From: Metabacillus litoralis
GTDB taxonomy: Bacteria > Bacillota > Bacilli > Bacillales > Bacillaceae
Direction of reading: 5' to 3'
Assembly (NCBI RefSeq): GCF_003667825.1
Contig: NZ_CP033043.1
Span: 1,055,001-1,119,000, forward strand
Length of the DNA stretch: 64,000 nt
Shown: piece by piece, positions 25,649 through 32,923 of the stretch
Numbering within the stretch: position 1 is the stretch's first letter
How the letters are laid out: every line of letters starts with the position of its first letter
Notes under the pieces: model-generated
What the model was told of the DNA's origin: nothing
Databases searched by the model: none
The model's input: the letters and a program-made list of their open reading frames with translations, nothing else
Translations under genes and position numbers: made by a program

Positions 25649-26608
25649 ATGACAAATATAAAAGATTTAGCTAGGATGGCTGGCGTATCCGTAACTACTG
25701 TTTCTCGTGTTTTAAATAACCATCCATATGTTAGTGAACAAAAAAAGGTGGCTGTTTTAAGAGCTATAGAAGAAAGTAACTATCACAAAAATATAAATGC
25801 GGTTCATTTAAGCAAAGGTAAAACTCAACTAATAGGTGTTGTTCTTCCATATACTGACCATTCTTACTTTGGTCAGTTGTTAAAGGGAATAGCTAAACAA
25901 GCGTTAGAACACAACTATAAATTGGTCTTATTTCAGACAGACTACATTGAGAGCCGTGAATTGGAAGCTCTGTATATGTTAAAGCATAAACAAATCGACT
26001 CTCTCATTATTTGTTCGAGAACTAGTAATTGGTCGATTATTGAGGAACATTTGGTTTATGGTACAATTACGTTATGCGAAAATATGATAAATAAAAAAGT
26101 GTCTACTACTTTTGTTAATCATTATGAGGTCTTCTTTGATGCACTAGAATATCTTTATAGTAAGGGTCATAGTAAAATCGGTTACACTATTGGCAGAAAA
26201 TCAGGAACCAACAGTCAAAATCGTGAACGTGCGTATAGAGATTTTCATAAAAAATATAATTTACCTTACAATTCTTATTATATAATGGATGAATGCCTGT
26301 ACTTTGAAGACGGGGAAAAAGTAGTAAAGCAACTAAATGATATGGATACACCACCAACTGCATTATTGATAACGAGTGACCAGGTTGCGGCTGGGGTTGT
26401 AACATGCTGCCAAAAACACAATATCTCAATACCAGATCAACTATCAATTATCGGGTTTGACAACGAACCAATTGCTAAAATGATGAATATTACATCAATA
26501 GAAATTCCTCTCGAGGAAATGGGGAAAAATCTCTTCCTTCAAGCTATTAACGATCAGGTGTCGAACAAGGAAATATCGGTAAAGTTAATTCAGAGAAAAA
26601 CAGTTTGA
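25649..26608 (+). CDS. LacI-family transcriptional regulator
   Basis: A 319-residue LacI/GalR repressor. The N-terminal helix-turn-helix is IKDLARMAGVSVTTVSRVLNN, followed by the hinge helix and a sugar-binding-protein-like domain (from LIGVVLPYTDHSYFG). ATG at 25649 follows GGGGTGATTTT. It precedes a HAD phosphatase gene by about 30 bases, suggesting that the pair handle a sugar phosphate. The perfect palindrome in the upstream promoter is its likely binding site, giving autoregulation. The effector cannot be deduced. Confidence 0.92.
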   Translation: MTNIKDLARMAGVSVTTVSRVLNNHPYVSEQKKVAVLRAIEESNYHKNINAVHLSKGKTQLIGVVLPYTDHSYFGQLLKGIAKQALEHNYKLVLFQTDYIESRELEALYMLKHKQIDSLIICSRTSNWSIIEEHLVYGTITLCENMINKKVSTTFVNHYEVFFDALEYLYSKGHSKIGYTIGRKSGTNSQNRERAYRDFHKKYNLPYNSYYIMDECLYFEDGEKVVKQLNDMDTPPTALLITSDQVAAGVVTCCQKHNISIPDQLSIIGFDNEPIAKMMNITSIEIPLEEMGKNLFLQAINDQVSNKEISVKLIQRKTV

Positions 26609-26640
26609 TTTGATAGGAATATGATTAGAAAGTAGGAATA

Positions 26641-27423
26641 ATGATGACCACTAAAAGTTTAATTTTTTTTGATATAGACGGGACTTTACTTACTCATGAT
26701 AAAGAATTACCTCTTTCAACTAAAGAAGCTATTTTTAAACTAAAAGATGAAGGCCATATTGTTGCGATCGCAACTGGTCGAGCTCCTTTTATGTTTGAAG
26801 ATTTACGTGAAGAATTAAATATAAATACATATGTTAGCTATAATGGTCAATTTGTCGTTTTAGATGGCGAAGTGCTTTTTACAAATCCTTTAAAGATTTC
26901 ATCACTTGAAAAATTAACAGAAAACGCTCTTCTGAACGATCATCCTGTTGTCTTTATGGATCATGAGGATATGAAAGCAAATGTTTCCGAACACCGCTAT
27001 ATTAACGAAAGCATTCAATCATTAAAGATCAAACAATTTCCTACACATGATCCGCACTACTATAAAGGTCGTGAGTTGTATCAAACGCTTTTATTCTGTC
27101 CAGAAGGAGAGGAAAAGCAATACGAGCTAAATTATCAGGATTTTGACTTTGTAAGATGGCATCCCTTTTCAGTGGATGTTGTCCCGAGTGGCGGGTCAAA
27201 GGCAATTGGAATTAAGAAAATTGTTGAGAAGCTTGGGTTTTCGGAAGAACATCAATATGCTTTTGGCGATGGTTTAAATGACATTGAAATGCTTTCAACG
27301 ATCAAAAATAGTGTTGCAATGGGAAATGCAGAAAATCAGGTGAAGGAAGTCGCAAAATACGTAACAAAATCAGTTGAGGAAAATGGTATACTTCATGGAC
27401 TTCAACAGGTAGGGCTTTTATAA
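26641..27423 (+). CDS. Cof-type HAD-IIB phosphatase
   Basis: A 260-residue HAD-superfamily hydrolase. Motif I is FFDIDGTLL with the nucleophile Asp, motif II ATGR, motif III the Lys in GGSKAIGIKK, and motif IV FGDGLNDIEML. The C2B cap places it in the Cof/YbjI sugar-phosphatase group. It follows the LacI-like gene closely and probably shares its mRNA; dephosphorylation of a sugar phosphate is likely but the substrate is not known. A terminator follows. Confidence 0.9.
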   Translation: MMTTKSLIFFDIDGTLLTHDKELPLSTKEAIFKLKDEGHIVAIATGRAPFMFEDLREELNINTYVSYNGQFVVLDGEVLFTNPLKISSLEKLTENALLNDHPVVFMDHEDMKANVSEHRYINESIQSLKIKQFPTHDPHYYKGRELYQTLLFCPEGEEKQYELNYQDFDFVRWHPFSVDVVPSGGSKAIGIKKIVEKLGFSEEHQYAFGDGLNDIEMLSTIKNSVAMGNAENQVKEVAKYVTKSVEENGILHGLQQVGLL

Positions 27424-27440
27424 TTTTTATATAGGATAGA

Positions 27441-27474
27441 AAACAGGCGCTTAAATATTCAGAGCGCCTATTTG
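27441..27474. terminator. Terminator after HAD gene
   Basis: AGGCGCT (27445-27451) pairs with AGCGCCT (27463-27469) and is followed by ATTTGGTTT. The T tract is imperfect; convergent genes lie on both sides. Confidence 0.65.
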
Positions 27475-27481
27475 GTTTCTA

Positions 27482-27739
27482 CTATTTAAATGAGTGAGGA
27501 GCACCTGTTGAAGTATGTTCATTCACCCACTGAAGAGATACCTTAGAAACAGTATCCCATCCCGGTATTTCAGATTTATGCTGTTCAACCCAGCTCATGC
27601 AAAACTGTGGATCAATATTGTTTTGTTCACATTGATCAAGGAAAGCCTCTATTGTTGTATCGGTACAGTTTTGCCATGACCCGCATGTATTTTGAAAAAT
27701 ATTCTCCATTTTATCTACTATTTCGTTGCTTCTATCCAT
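27482..27739 (-). CDS. Hypothetical protein with four cysteines
   Basis: An 85-residue soluble protein, MDRSNEIVDKMENIFQNTCG onward, with Cys at about positions 19, 25, 37 and 47. These could form two disulphides or a metal site. Aromatic residues are frequent in the second half. AAAGGGG lies 12 bases before the ATG. It is convergent with the HAD gene. I recognise no family. Confidence 0.55.
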   Translation of the reverse strand: MDRSNEIVDKMENIFQNTCGSWQNCTDTTIEAFLDQCEQNNIDPQFCMSWVEQHKSEIPGWDTVSKVSLQWVNEHTSTGAPHSFK

Positions 27740-27958
27740 ATTTGAAAACCCCTTTCATTTATTCATCACAGCCCAAATACAGTATGTCCCCTGATTGATT
27801 ATTTATGATATTGAGTTTTCCCTAATTTCATTTAGTTACAAAATATTCTACATCTTCCTTAAAATAACTTATAATAAAGATGAATCGTTTTTGCTAAAGC
27901 TTTCAAGAGCAACACTATATTAGGAATAAGGTGATCGATCATCAAAAATATCAAAAAT

Positions 27959-28351
27959 ATGATGTTTGCTATGCTTGGATTCATTTCCCTCGGTGTTGGA
28001 GTTGCGGGAATTATTCTTCCTATTTTACCCGGAGGTCCATTTTTTCTCTTAGCCTCATTCTGCTTTGCAAAAAGCTCTAAGAAATTTGAAAGATGGTTTA
28101 AAAGTACCTCATTCTATAAGAAATATGTTGAAGGTTTCCGGCAGAAGAAAGGCATGACACTCAAAGAAAAAATTCGTATCAACCTAATTGCAGATGCGTT
28201 CATCCTATTTTCGGTCTTTTACATAAACATCCTAGTAATAAAAGTTATTTTAGTGCTACTTGCAATATACAAGCACTATTATTTCTTAAAGAAAATTAAA
28301 ACGATTAACCCAAAGCAAAAAGAAGCAGATAAAATTTTTTTTAGGAAGTGA
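27959..28351 (+). CDS. DUF454 (YbaN-like) membrane protein
   Basis: A 130-residue inner-membrane protein of the YbaN/DUF454 family, with the diagnostic ILPILPGGPFFLLASFCFAKSS segment and three or four hydrophobic helices. Its function is unknown. The only canonical start is ATG at 27959, but the best ribosome site, AAGGTGAT at 27928-27935, is 23 bases away. In-frame ATC codons at 27938 and 27941 are spaced correctly, so a rare start may be used. Confidence 0.8.
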   Translation: MMFAMLGFISLGVGVAGIILPILPGGPFFLLASFCFAKSSKKFERWFKSTSFYKKYVEGFRQKKGMTLKEKIRINLIADAFILFSVFYINILVIKVILVLLAIYKHYYFLKKIKTINPKQKEADKIFFRK

Positions 28352-28671
28352 TTTATTTAGCAATGATTAAGAGTAGTGGATAAGATATGAAGAAAGTTGT
28401 GAGTAGTTATACATCATACTTTTTTGGGATAATTCAGTTTTATCACATTAATATTGTGCACTTTTTCATAAAAAAGTAAACAGCATGATTTTTCTATGAA
28501 GGACGAGACTACTTACAGCGTGATAGTACAAAACGTACGATCTTTTCAACAAATACAATGCTTAAAAGTTTTTAGCATTATTTCACTAGGATACCTGATG
28601 CTAGCTGGGAAATTATATAGATATTGAAACATTTACACGAGAGGTTTAGTCATGGAAGGGAGAGAAAATTA
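28352..28671 (+). other. Non-coding space before the TerC gene
   Basis: This stretch holds an imperfect hairpin AATGCTTAAAA-GT-TTTTTAGCATT at 28557-28580 and a small GTAC-AAAAC-GTAC-type repeat near 28530-28542. Some TerC-family genes carry a manganese-sensing yybP-ykoY riboswitch; I looked for its conserved loops and did not find them. No convincing gene is present. Confidence 0.4.
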
Positions 28672-29445
28672 ATGGAGTCATTATGGTTAGAGTATGCCTG
28701 GGCATTGTTGATTTTAATTGGATTGGAAGGACTGCTATCTGCTGACAATGCGTTAGTGCTGGCAGTTATAGCTAAACATTTACCTGAGGATGAGAAAAAA
28801 AGAGCTATAAATTATGGAATTATCATGGCTTTTGTTTTCAGGTTTCTTGCACTTTTTGCTATATCATTTATTGCGAACGTCTGGCAAATTCAGGCGATAG
28901 GTGCAGCTTATCTTCTTTACTTAGGATTGAAGCATATTATTCAGGCACGTTTCGGTAAAGAAAATGAAAATATTCGTGAGGAAGAAGAAAAGGAAGCAGC
29001 TGGTAAAGGTTTTTGGCCAACTGTAGGTAAGATAGCATTGGCTGACCTTGCTTTTGCGATTGATTCAATTCTCGCAGCAGTCGCACTGGCGCTTGGACTT
29101 CCGGATTCACCACTAGGCAACTTCGGTGGTATGGATGGAGGAAAGTTTATAGTAGTTGTTTTAGGAGGTATTGCTGGCCTTATCCTAATCAAGTTTGCTG
29201 CAACATGGTTTGTCCAGCTACTTGCAAAACGTCCAGCTCTAGAAACGACAGCATATGCAATTGTTGCTTGGGTAGGTGTTAAACTTGCAGTCATTACTTT
29301 GGCTCATGAAGATATAGGTATCTTAGATCATCATTTTCCACATAGTACTGTTTGGACTTTGATCTTTTATGGAGTGTTAGTTGGAATAGCCTTACTTGGA
29401 TGGTTTGCACCTGCTAATAAGTCTTTAGAAAAAGATTTAACTTAA
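28672..29445 (+). CDS. TerC-family membrane protein
   Basis: A 257-residue integral membrane protein of the TerC family, linked in Bacillus to manganese export for metalation of secreted enzymes. Two acidic membrane motifs are seen, GLLSADNALVLAVIAKHLP and ADLAFAIDSILAAVALALG, with Asp residues for metal coordination. About seven membrane helices. The ATG at 28672 follows AAGGGAGAG; the frame extends upstream to 28624 but without support. It is monocistronic with its own terminator. Confidence 0.9.
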   Translation: MESLWLEYAWALLILIGLEGLLSADNALVLAVIAKHLPEDEKKRAINYGIIMAFVFRFLALFAISFIANVWQIQAIGAAYLLYLGLKHIIQARFGKENENIREEEEKEAAGKGFWPTVGKIALADLAFAIDSILAAVALALGLPDSPLGNFGGMDGGKFIVVVLGGIAGLILIKFAATWFVQLLAKRPALETTAYAIVAWVGVKLAVITLAHEDIGILDHHFPHSTVWTLIFYGVLVGIALLGWFAPANKSLEKDLT

Positions 29446-29533
29446 AGTAAGCTTTTTGAATAATTAAAGTGTGAGTTCATTACAAAATTGACTGACACTT
29501 GTAAAATATAGAAAACAATTTCAAAAGAAATAT

Positions 29534-29568
29534 AAAAAGATGACCTGTATTCACTAAGGTCATCTTTT
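29534..29568 (+). terminator. Terminator of terC-like gene
   Basis: AAAGATGACCT pairs with AGGTCATCTTT across a 10-base loop; T's follow on + and A's precede, so it may also serve the - strand gene. Confidence 0.8.
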
Positions 29569-29596
29569 AGCTGTTTAAGAAAATTTTCCCCTTTTA

Positions 29597-30139
29597 TTAT
29601 TCTTCTGTTTTATTTAAATGAAGAGGAGGTGGGATTAGCCAGCCTTTTTCTTTATTTAGTCGTAACACTTTGCCACCAAGTGCTGCTTTTTGTGTATGGA
29701 ATTGACCAAACATCATAGCGATGTCCTCTCTGATTGCTTGACCAATCATTTGACTACATGCCACCAATCCAGCAGCTATGCTTGCGGATAAAGCTGCTGC
29801 AATTTCTTGGTCCATAAACTTTGCCCCTGCTGGAATATCCTCGATACGAGCGTTAGGACGTTCAGGTGGTGTAGGAGGAAGAGCGACTCCATTGTCTTTT
29901 AAAATTGTCTCAATTTGTTTCATTTCTTGTTGACATAGATCAATCGCTTCCATTAGTAATTTACGAAGGTCCTCATCTCCAGCATGATTAACCTTAGTTT
30001 GATATCCAGCAACTGCTCCCTTTGAAGTTAGAAGATACGACCAAGCACCAAAAACTTCTCCATAATGTAATGGTTCGTTTTGAGGATTACCACTTAGAAT
30101 TCCCATTAAAACACTCCCTATAGTTTTTTTCATATCCAT
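29597..30139 (-). CDS. DUF3231 family protein
   Basis: A 180-residue single-domain DUF3231 protein, a helical-bundle family found in spore-formers and distantly similar to ferritin-like or CotF-type coat proteins. The sequence includes HYGEVFGAWSYLLTSKGAVAGYQT and a GVALPPTPPERP linker. GGAGAG precedes the ATG at 30139. Family members usually have two such domains, so this is a short version. A role in the spore is likely but unproven. Confidence 0.8.
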   Translation of the reverse strand: MDMKKTIGSVLMGILSGNPQNEPLHYGEVFGAWSYLLTSKGAVAGYQTKVNHAGDEDLRKLLMEAIDLCQQEMKQIETILKDNGVALPPTPPERPNARIEDIPAGAKFMDQEIAAALSASIAAGLVACSQMIGQAIREDIAMMFGQFHTQKAALGGKVLRLNKEKGWLIPPPLHLNKTEE

Positions 30140-30372
30140 AAAAACTCTCCTAATTCTTAATGTCTTATAGACAAAAAATAGTATGCGTTAAATCTTTCTT
30201 CTTTAATCTTTTACAAAAAGTATTTTGAAAATGTTATGAATTAGAAAAATGGGCTCCATTTTAGGCTCCTTAATGAATCATTCTTAGCATTAGACGGGCT
30301 CCAAATTGTTATAAACGTATATACTATATCGTCTAAGAATTTAATATTGACAATCGAAAGGAAGATGTTTAA

Positions 30373-30594
30373 ATGTACGGATATGAAAATAGTCCACATA
30401 TGGCTGGAGCAAACATGCCTCATGTTGCTGCAGAAAATGTTCCTCATCAGCCAGTTGTAATGCCTTACACTTATGAAGCCCCTGCTTATGGATATTGTGC
30501 TCCTACTTATAGACCGAATACATTCGCGCTTATCGTTGTGTTATTTATTTTGCTAATTATTATAGGTGCAACGATTTACGGTAATAAGTGTTAA
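30373..30594 (+). CDS. YjcZ-family sporulation peptide
   Basis: A 73-residue protein with a Met/His/Pro/Tyr-rich N terminus and the FALIVVLFILLIIIGATI membrane helix that defines the YjcZ family of small sporulation proteins. The extended N-terminal part (HMAGANMPHVAAENVPHQ) could bind metal. GAAAGGAAG precedes the ATG. It ends with a strong terminator. Its divergent partner is the DUF3231 gene. Confidence 0.85.
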   Translation: MYGYENSPHMAGANMPHVAAENVPHQPVVMPYTYEAPAYGYCAPTYRPNTFALIVVLFILLIIIGATIYGNKC

Positions 30595-30607
30595 CCACAT
30601 ACACCCT

Positions 30608-30638
30608 AAAAAAGACACTATTTTTTAGTGTCTTTTTT
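30608..30638 (+). terminator. Terminator of yjcZ-like gene
   Basis: AAAAAAGACACTA pairs with TAGTGTCTTTTTT, loop TTTTT. Confidence 0.92.
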
Positions 30639-30733
30639 AGTTCCTTTTCACAAATGGAATGGGTGTTAGAAAATCATCGTGTTTTTATTTATGGGTGGGT
30701 TCGGTTTTGAAGTACAAAATTTGAAATAACCGT

Positions 30734-30811
30734 AATTATGCGAATGGTAATTCGCACGATAATTAACATTGATTAGCAGAACATGTGTCACAACTATATA
30801 GTTGTTTTTTT
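30734..30811 (+). ncRNA. Possible small RNA ending in a terminator
   Basis: AATTAT-GCGAAT-GGTA-ATTCGC-ACG-ATAATT (30734-30764) is a strong hairpin with a 3-base bulge. It is followed by ACAACTATATAGTTGT and seven T's (30790-30811), which looks like a Rho-independent terminator. No gene lies between the yjcZ terminator and this one, so a short RNA from about 30660 to 30811 is possible. No promoter was fixed. Confidence 0.35.
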
Positions 30812-31448
30812 ACTAAATTTAAAAATAAACGTAAAAATTCCGTTTAAATTGAGAAATATCAACATTCCCCACAAAATAAGGGAAGTTTTTACGCTAATAT
30901 GAACCTAATCTTTAGATTTAGGTATATATATAGAGGTTAACCGGAATATATCCGCTAATATTAGCTTTTTAAGCATCTACTATATACCTTAACCGGAGTT
31001 TCTCCGCCTATCTTTCCTAAACCTCCACGAAAAAATCAACAATGAATAACATCAGTTATCAATCCCCAATTAATTTAGCCCTAACTTCTACTATCCGGTT
31101 GAAAAAGAATGTGAATTAGGGTTTTAAAATACTTGCTATCTAACAGGGTATTAAGGATAAAGATACCAAAATAACAGGTAATTTCCACTACACAGAAGTA
31201 TTTTTCCGTGATATAGTATGACTACAAGATAAGTCATCCTGCAATGTTCGTTGCCCCTACATGTTTTAAACCTTACTATTTATTAGGGATTCCTATATAA
31301 ATTAACTGATGCCACGCCTATCTTAGTAGGATTGCAGCAGGTTAATATGCGGAAACCCACCTGTTGAAAACAGGTTATCAAAACATCTGGGGAAACGGCA
31401 TAGGTGGGAATGATTTTAAAAACAACATATATTTATTTTCTTATACAT
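30812..31448 (+). other. Hairpin-rich non-coding region before the SRP RNA
   Basis: About 640 bases without a credible gene on either strand but dense in short inverted repeats. Examples are TAAACG/CGTTTA (30826-30846), CGGAG-TTT-CTCCG (30994-31006), ATAAC-ATCA-GTTAT (31046-31059), CCCTAA/TTAGGG (31079-31121), ATGACT/AGTCAT (31218-31237), and ACCTGTT/AACAGGT (31359-31375). AGGTATATA (30920-30928) can pair with TATATACCT (30981-30989) enclosing smaller hairpins. There is no terminator before the SRP RNA, so it may be part of the same transcript. It could be a large structured RNA; I cannot assign a class. Confidence 0.4.
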
Positions 31449-31718
31449 ACCGTTGATAGTCGGGGAGGTAGCGGTGCCCTGTAACTCGCAACCCGCTCTA
31501 GCGAGGATGAATTCCTTTTTAGCGGTATGATAATGGAAGGTTTGCCTTATATAAGCGGTGTTGACTTTCAGAGTCCTCGCAATAGAAACCCATGAATCTG
31601 GTCAGGACGGGAACGTAGCAGCCATAAGTGGGACAATCTATGTGTCGAAGGGTAGCTTTGAATGAGCTGGCTGTATAAGTAACGCTTGTGTTGTCATATC
31701 AATAAAAGGTTCAACGGT
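31449..31718 (+). ncRNA. scr: Signal recognition particle RNA (large, Bacillus type)
   Basis: About 270 nt matching Bacillus SRP RNA (scRNA), the RNA scaffold that pairs with Ffh for co-translational membrane targeting. The ends pair as ACCGTTGA (31449-31456) with TCAACGGT (31711-31718). The Alu part carries CGGGGAGGTAGCGGTGCCCTG, and the S-domain hairpin reads GTCAGG-ACG-GGAA-CGT-AGCAGC. Compared with the usual UCC-GGAA-GGA tip, both sides have changed together, keeping the stem and the GGAA tetraloop. tRNA-Ala begins 7 bases later. In B. subtilis scr is near dnaX, so this position is unusual. Confidence 0.9.
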
Positions 31719-31725
31719 GCTAAAT

Positions 31726-31801
31726 GGGGCCTTAGCTCAGCTGGGAGAGCGCCTGCTTTGCACGCAGGAGGTCAGCGGTTCGATCCCGCTAGGCTCCACC
31801 A
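31726..31801 (+). tRNA. tRNA-Ala (anticodon TGC), CCA encoded
   Basis: A complete cloverleaf: acceptor GGGGCCT/AGGCTCC, D arm with AGCTCAGCTGGGAGAGC, anticodon arm CCTGC-TTTGCAC-GCAGG with anticodon TGC, and T arm with GGTTCGATCC. The 3' CCA is encoded at 31799-31801. It lies 7 bases after the SRP RNA and before a terminator, so both RNAs are probably cut from one transcript. Confidence 0.97.
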
Positions 31802-31840
31802 TATATAATATACTAGGCGACATAATTAGTCATACATAAC

Positions 31841-31876
31841 AAAAAGGCTTTTGTACTTAAAGTACAAAGCCTTTTT
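31841..31876 (+). terminator. Terminator of the SRP RNA-tRNA unit
   Basis: AAAAAGGCTTTTGTACTT pairs with AAGTACAAAGCCTTTTT with one imperfect position. T's end the right arm. It may also serve the small - strand gene. Confidence 0.88.
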
Positions 31877-31894
31877 CGTGTTCATTTATAGTAT

Positions 31895-32041
31895 TTACAT
31901 ATAATCGTAAACGGAATCTTCAAAATAGAGCCAGTGAAAATATTCAATTTGTGGATCTGACATTTCCGCGATTTCCTTTTCATTGAATTTGCGTTTGTCT
32001 AATAAATCCTTCACTTTGATTTCTCTTGCTAATTGGCTCAT
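31895..32041 (-). CDS. 48-residue charged protein, unknown
   Basis: ATG at 32041 after AAGGAGGAAATACC opens a 48-codon gene, MSQLAREIKVKDLLDKRKFN onward, ending LYFEDSVYDYM. It is hydrophilic and acidic at the C terminus with no cysteines. A well-formed promoter (TTGTTT-N17-TATAAT), a large inverted repeat across its -35 region, and a cre-like site between promoter and gene imply tight control. I do not recognise the family. Confidence 0.6.
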   Translation of the reverse strand: MSQLAREIKVKDLLDKRKFNEKEIAEMSDPQIEYFHWLYFEDSVYDYM

Positions 32042-32087
32042 GGTATTTCCTCCTTAAGAATAACAAGTAACGTTGTTGTTATAGAGT

Positions 32088-32101
32088 TGTAAGCGTTTAC
32101 T
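32088..32101 (-). promoter_or_regulatory. cre-like site upstream of the 48-residue gene
   Basis: TGTAAGCGTTTACT matches 13 of 14 positions of the CcpA consensus TGWAANCGNTNWCA. It lies between the promoter at 32118-32146 and the start codon, where CcpA would block elongation. Confidence 0.6.
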
Positions 32102-32117
32102 TAGATTTCTTACTTTT

Positions 32118-32162
32118 ATTATATATCTCAAATTGATATGAAACAAATATCAATTTGAGATA
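32118..32162 (-). promoter_or_regulatory. Promoter straddled by a 16-bp perfect inverted repeat
   Basis: On the - strand TTGTTT (complement of 32141-32146) and TATAAT (complement of 32118-32123) are separated by 17 bases. TATCTCAAATTGATAT (32124-32139) and ATATCAATTTGAGATA (32147-32162) are perfect arms around a 7-base spacer that contains the -35 box. This is an operator-like arrangement for an unknown regulator. Two more ATTGATA half-sites lie at 32195-32201 and 32209-32215. Confidence 0.65.
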
Positions 32163-32404
32163 AAAACACAAAAAATGATATTGAAATGTTATTTATTGAT
32201 ATTTAGAAATTGATAATCCACTTTGAGTGTATTTTTAGAGGAAAATTATAGGGAAATTCCCTTCGTGATAAATTAATTTTAAAAAATAGTGAAATTATAA
32301 AACTTTTTAAGTAATTTTTGTATCTAATTCATGAAGGGCTAATTCATCTATTTTGTTTAAAGTGATTGTATAAATATCTACGCTATGGTGTGAGGGGGAT
32401 AAAA

Positions 32405-32923
32405 GTGAAAGAAGAAAAGCTTGTAAAGCTTGCTACAAAGGGAGATTCTGAAGCGTTTGGTAAACTCATGATATTGTTAAAGGATCAAGCTTATCGGATG
32501 GCCTATTGTTATTTGCATCATGAACACGATAGTATGGATGCTGTTTGTAACGCTATGGAAAAGGCATTTGAAAAACTTAATCAGCTTAGGGAACCAAAGT
32601 ATTTTAAAACCTGGTTTCTAAAGATTGTTATCAATGAAAGTAATCAATTACTAAGGGAAAAAAGTAAAATTGTTGAATTAAGTGAAAACGAGATGATGAA
32701 TTTATCTGGAGAATCTAAATCTGAGCACATAGAAGATCTTGAAGAATTACTTAATCAAGTGGAACCAACAGAAAGGTCTATGATCTACATGAAATATTAT
32801 TTAGGATACTCTCTTGATGAGATTTCAAAAATAACAGACTTGCCGTTATCAACAGTAAAAACTAAAATATACCGGAATCTAAAACAACTCCGAGAAAAAC
32901 TAGTTCAAGGGGAGGTCTTATAA
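32405..32923 (+). CDS. ECF-type RNA polymerase sigma factor
   Basis: A 172-residue extracytoplasmic-function sigma factor. Region 2 covers residues 10-75 (AFGKLMILLKDQAYRMAYCYL to EPKYFKTWFLKIVINES) and region 4 covers about 115-168 with the helix-turn-helix GYSLDEISKITDLPLSTVKTKI. The GTG start at 32405 follows GAGGGGGAT; the frame extends upstream without a ribosome site. The next gene, encoding its likely anti-sigma factor, starts immediately after its stop. Target promoters cannot be read from here. Confidence 0.9.
   Translation: MKEEKLVKLATKGDSEAFGKLMILLKDQAYRMAYCYLHHEHDSMDAVCNAMEKAFEKLNQLREPKYFKTWFLKIVINESNQLLREKSKIVELSENEMMNLSGESKSEHIEDLEELLNQVEPTERSMIYMKYYLGYSLDEISKITDLPLSTVKTKIYRNLKQLREKLVQGEVL

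Noticed and set aside
28386..28478. 30-codon open frame MKKVVSSYTSYFFGIIQF onward
   Set aside because: No good ribosome site, no family resemblance, and AT-rich DNA gives such frames by chance.
28500..28671. yybP-ykoY (manganese) riboswitch before the TerC gene
   Set aside because: TerC genes often carry one, but the conserved GGGGAGTAG-like and ACCGCC-like loops could not be found; only simple hairpins are present.
30241..30447. 68-codon open frame on the - strand over the yjcZ-like gene
   Set aside because: It is antisense to a well-supported gene with ribosome site, membrane motif and terminator.
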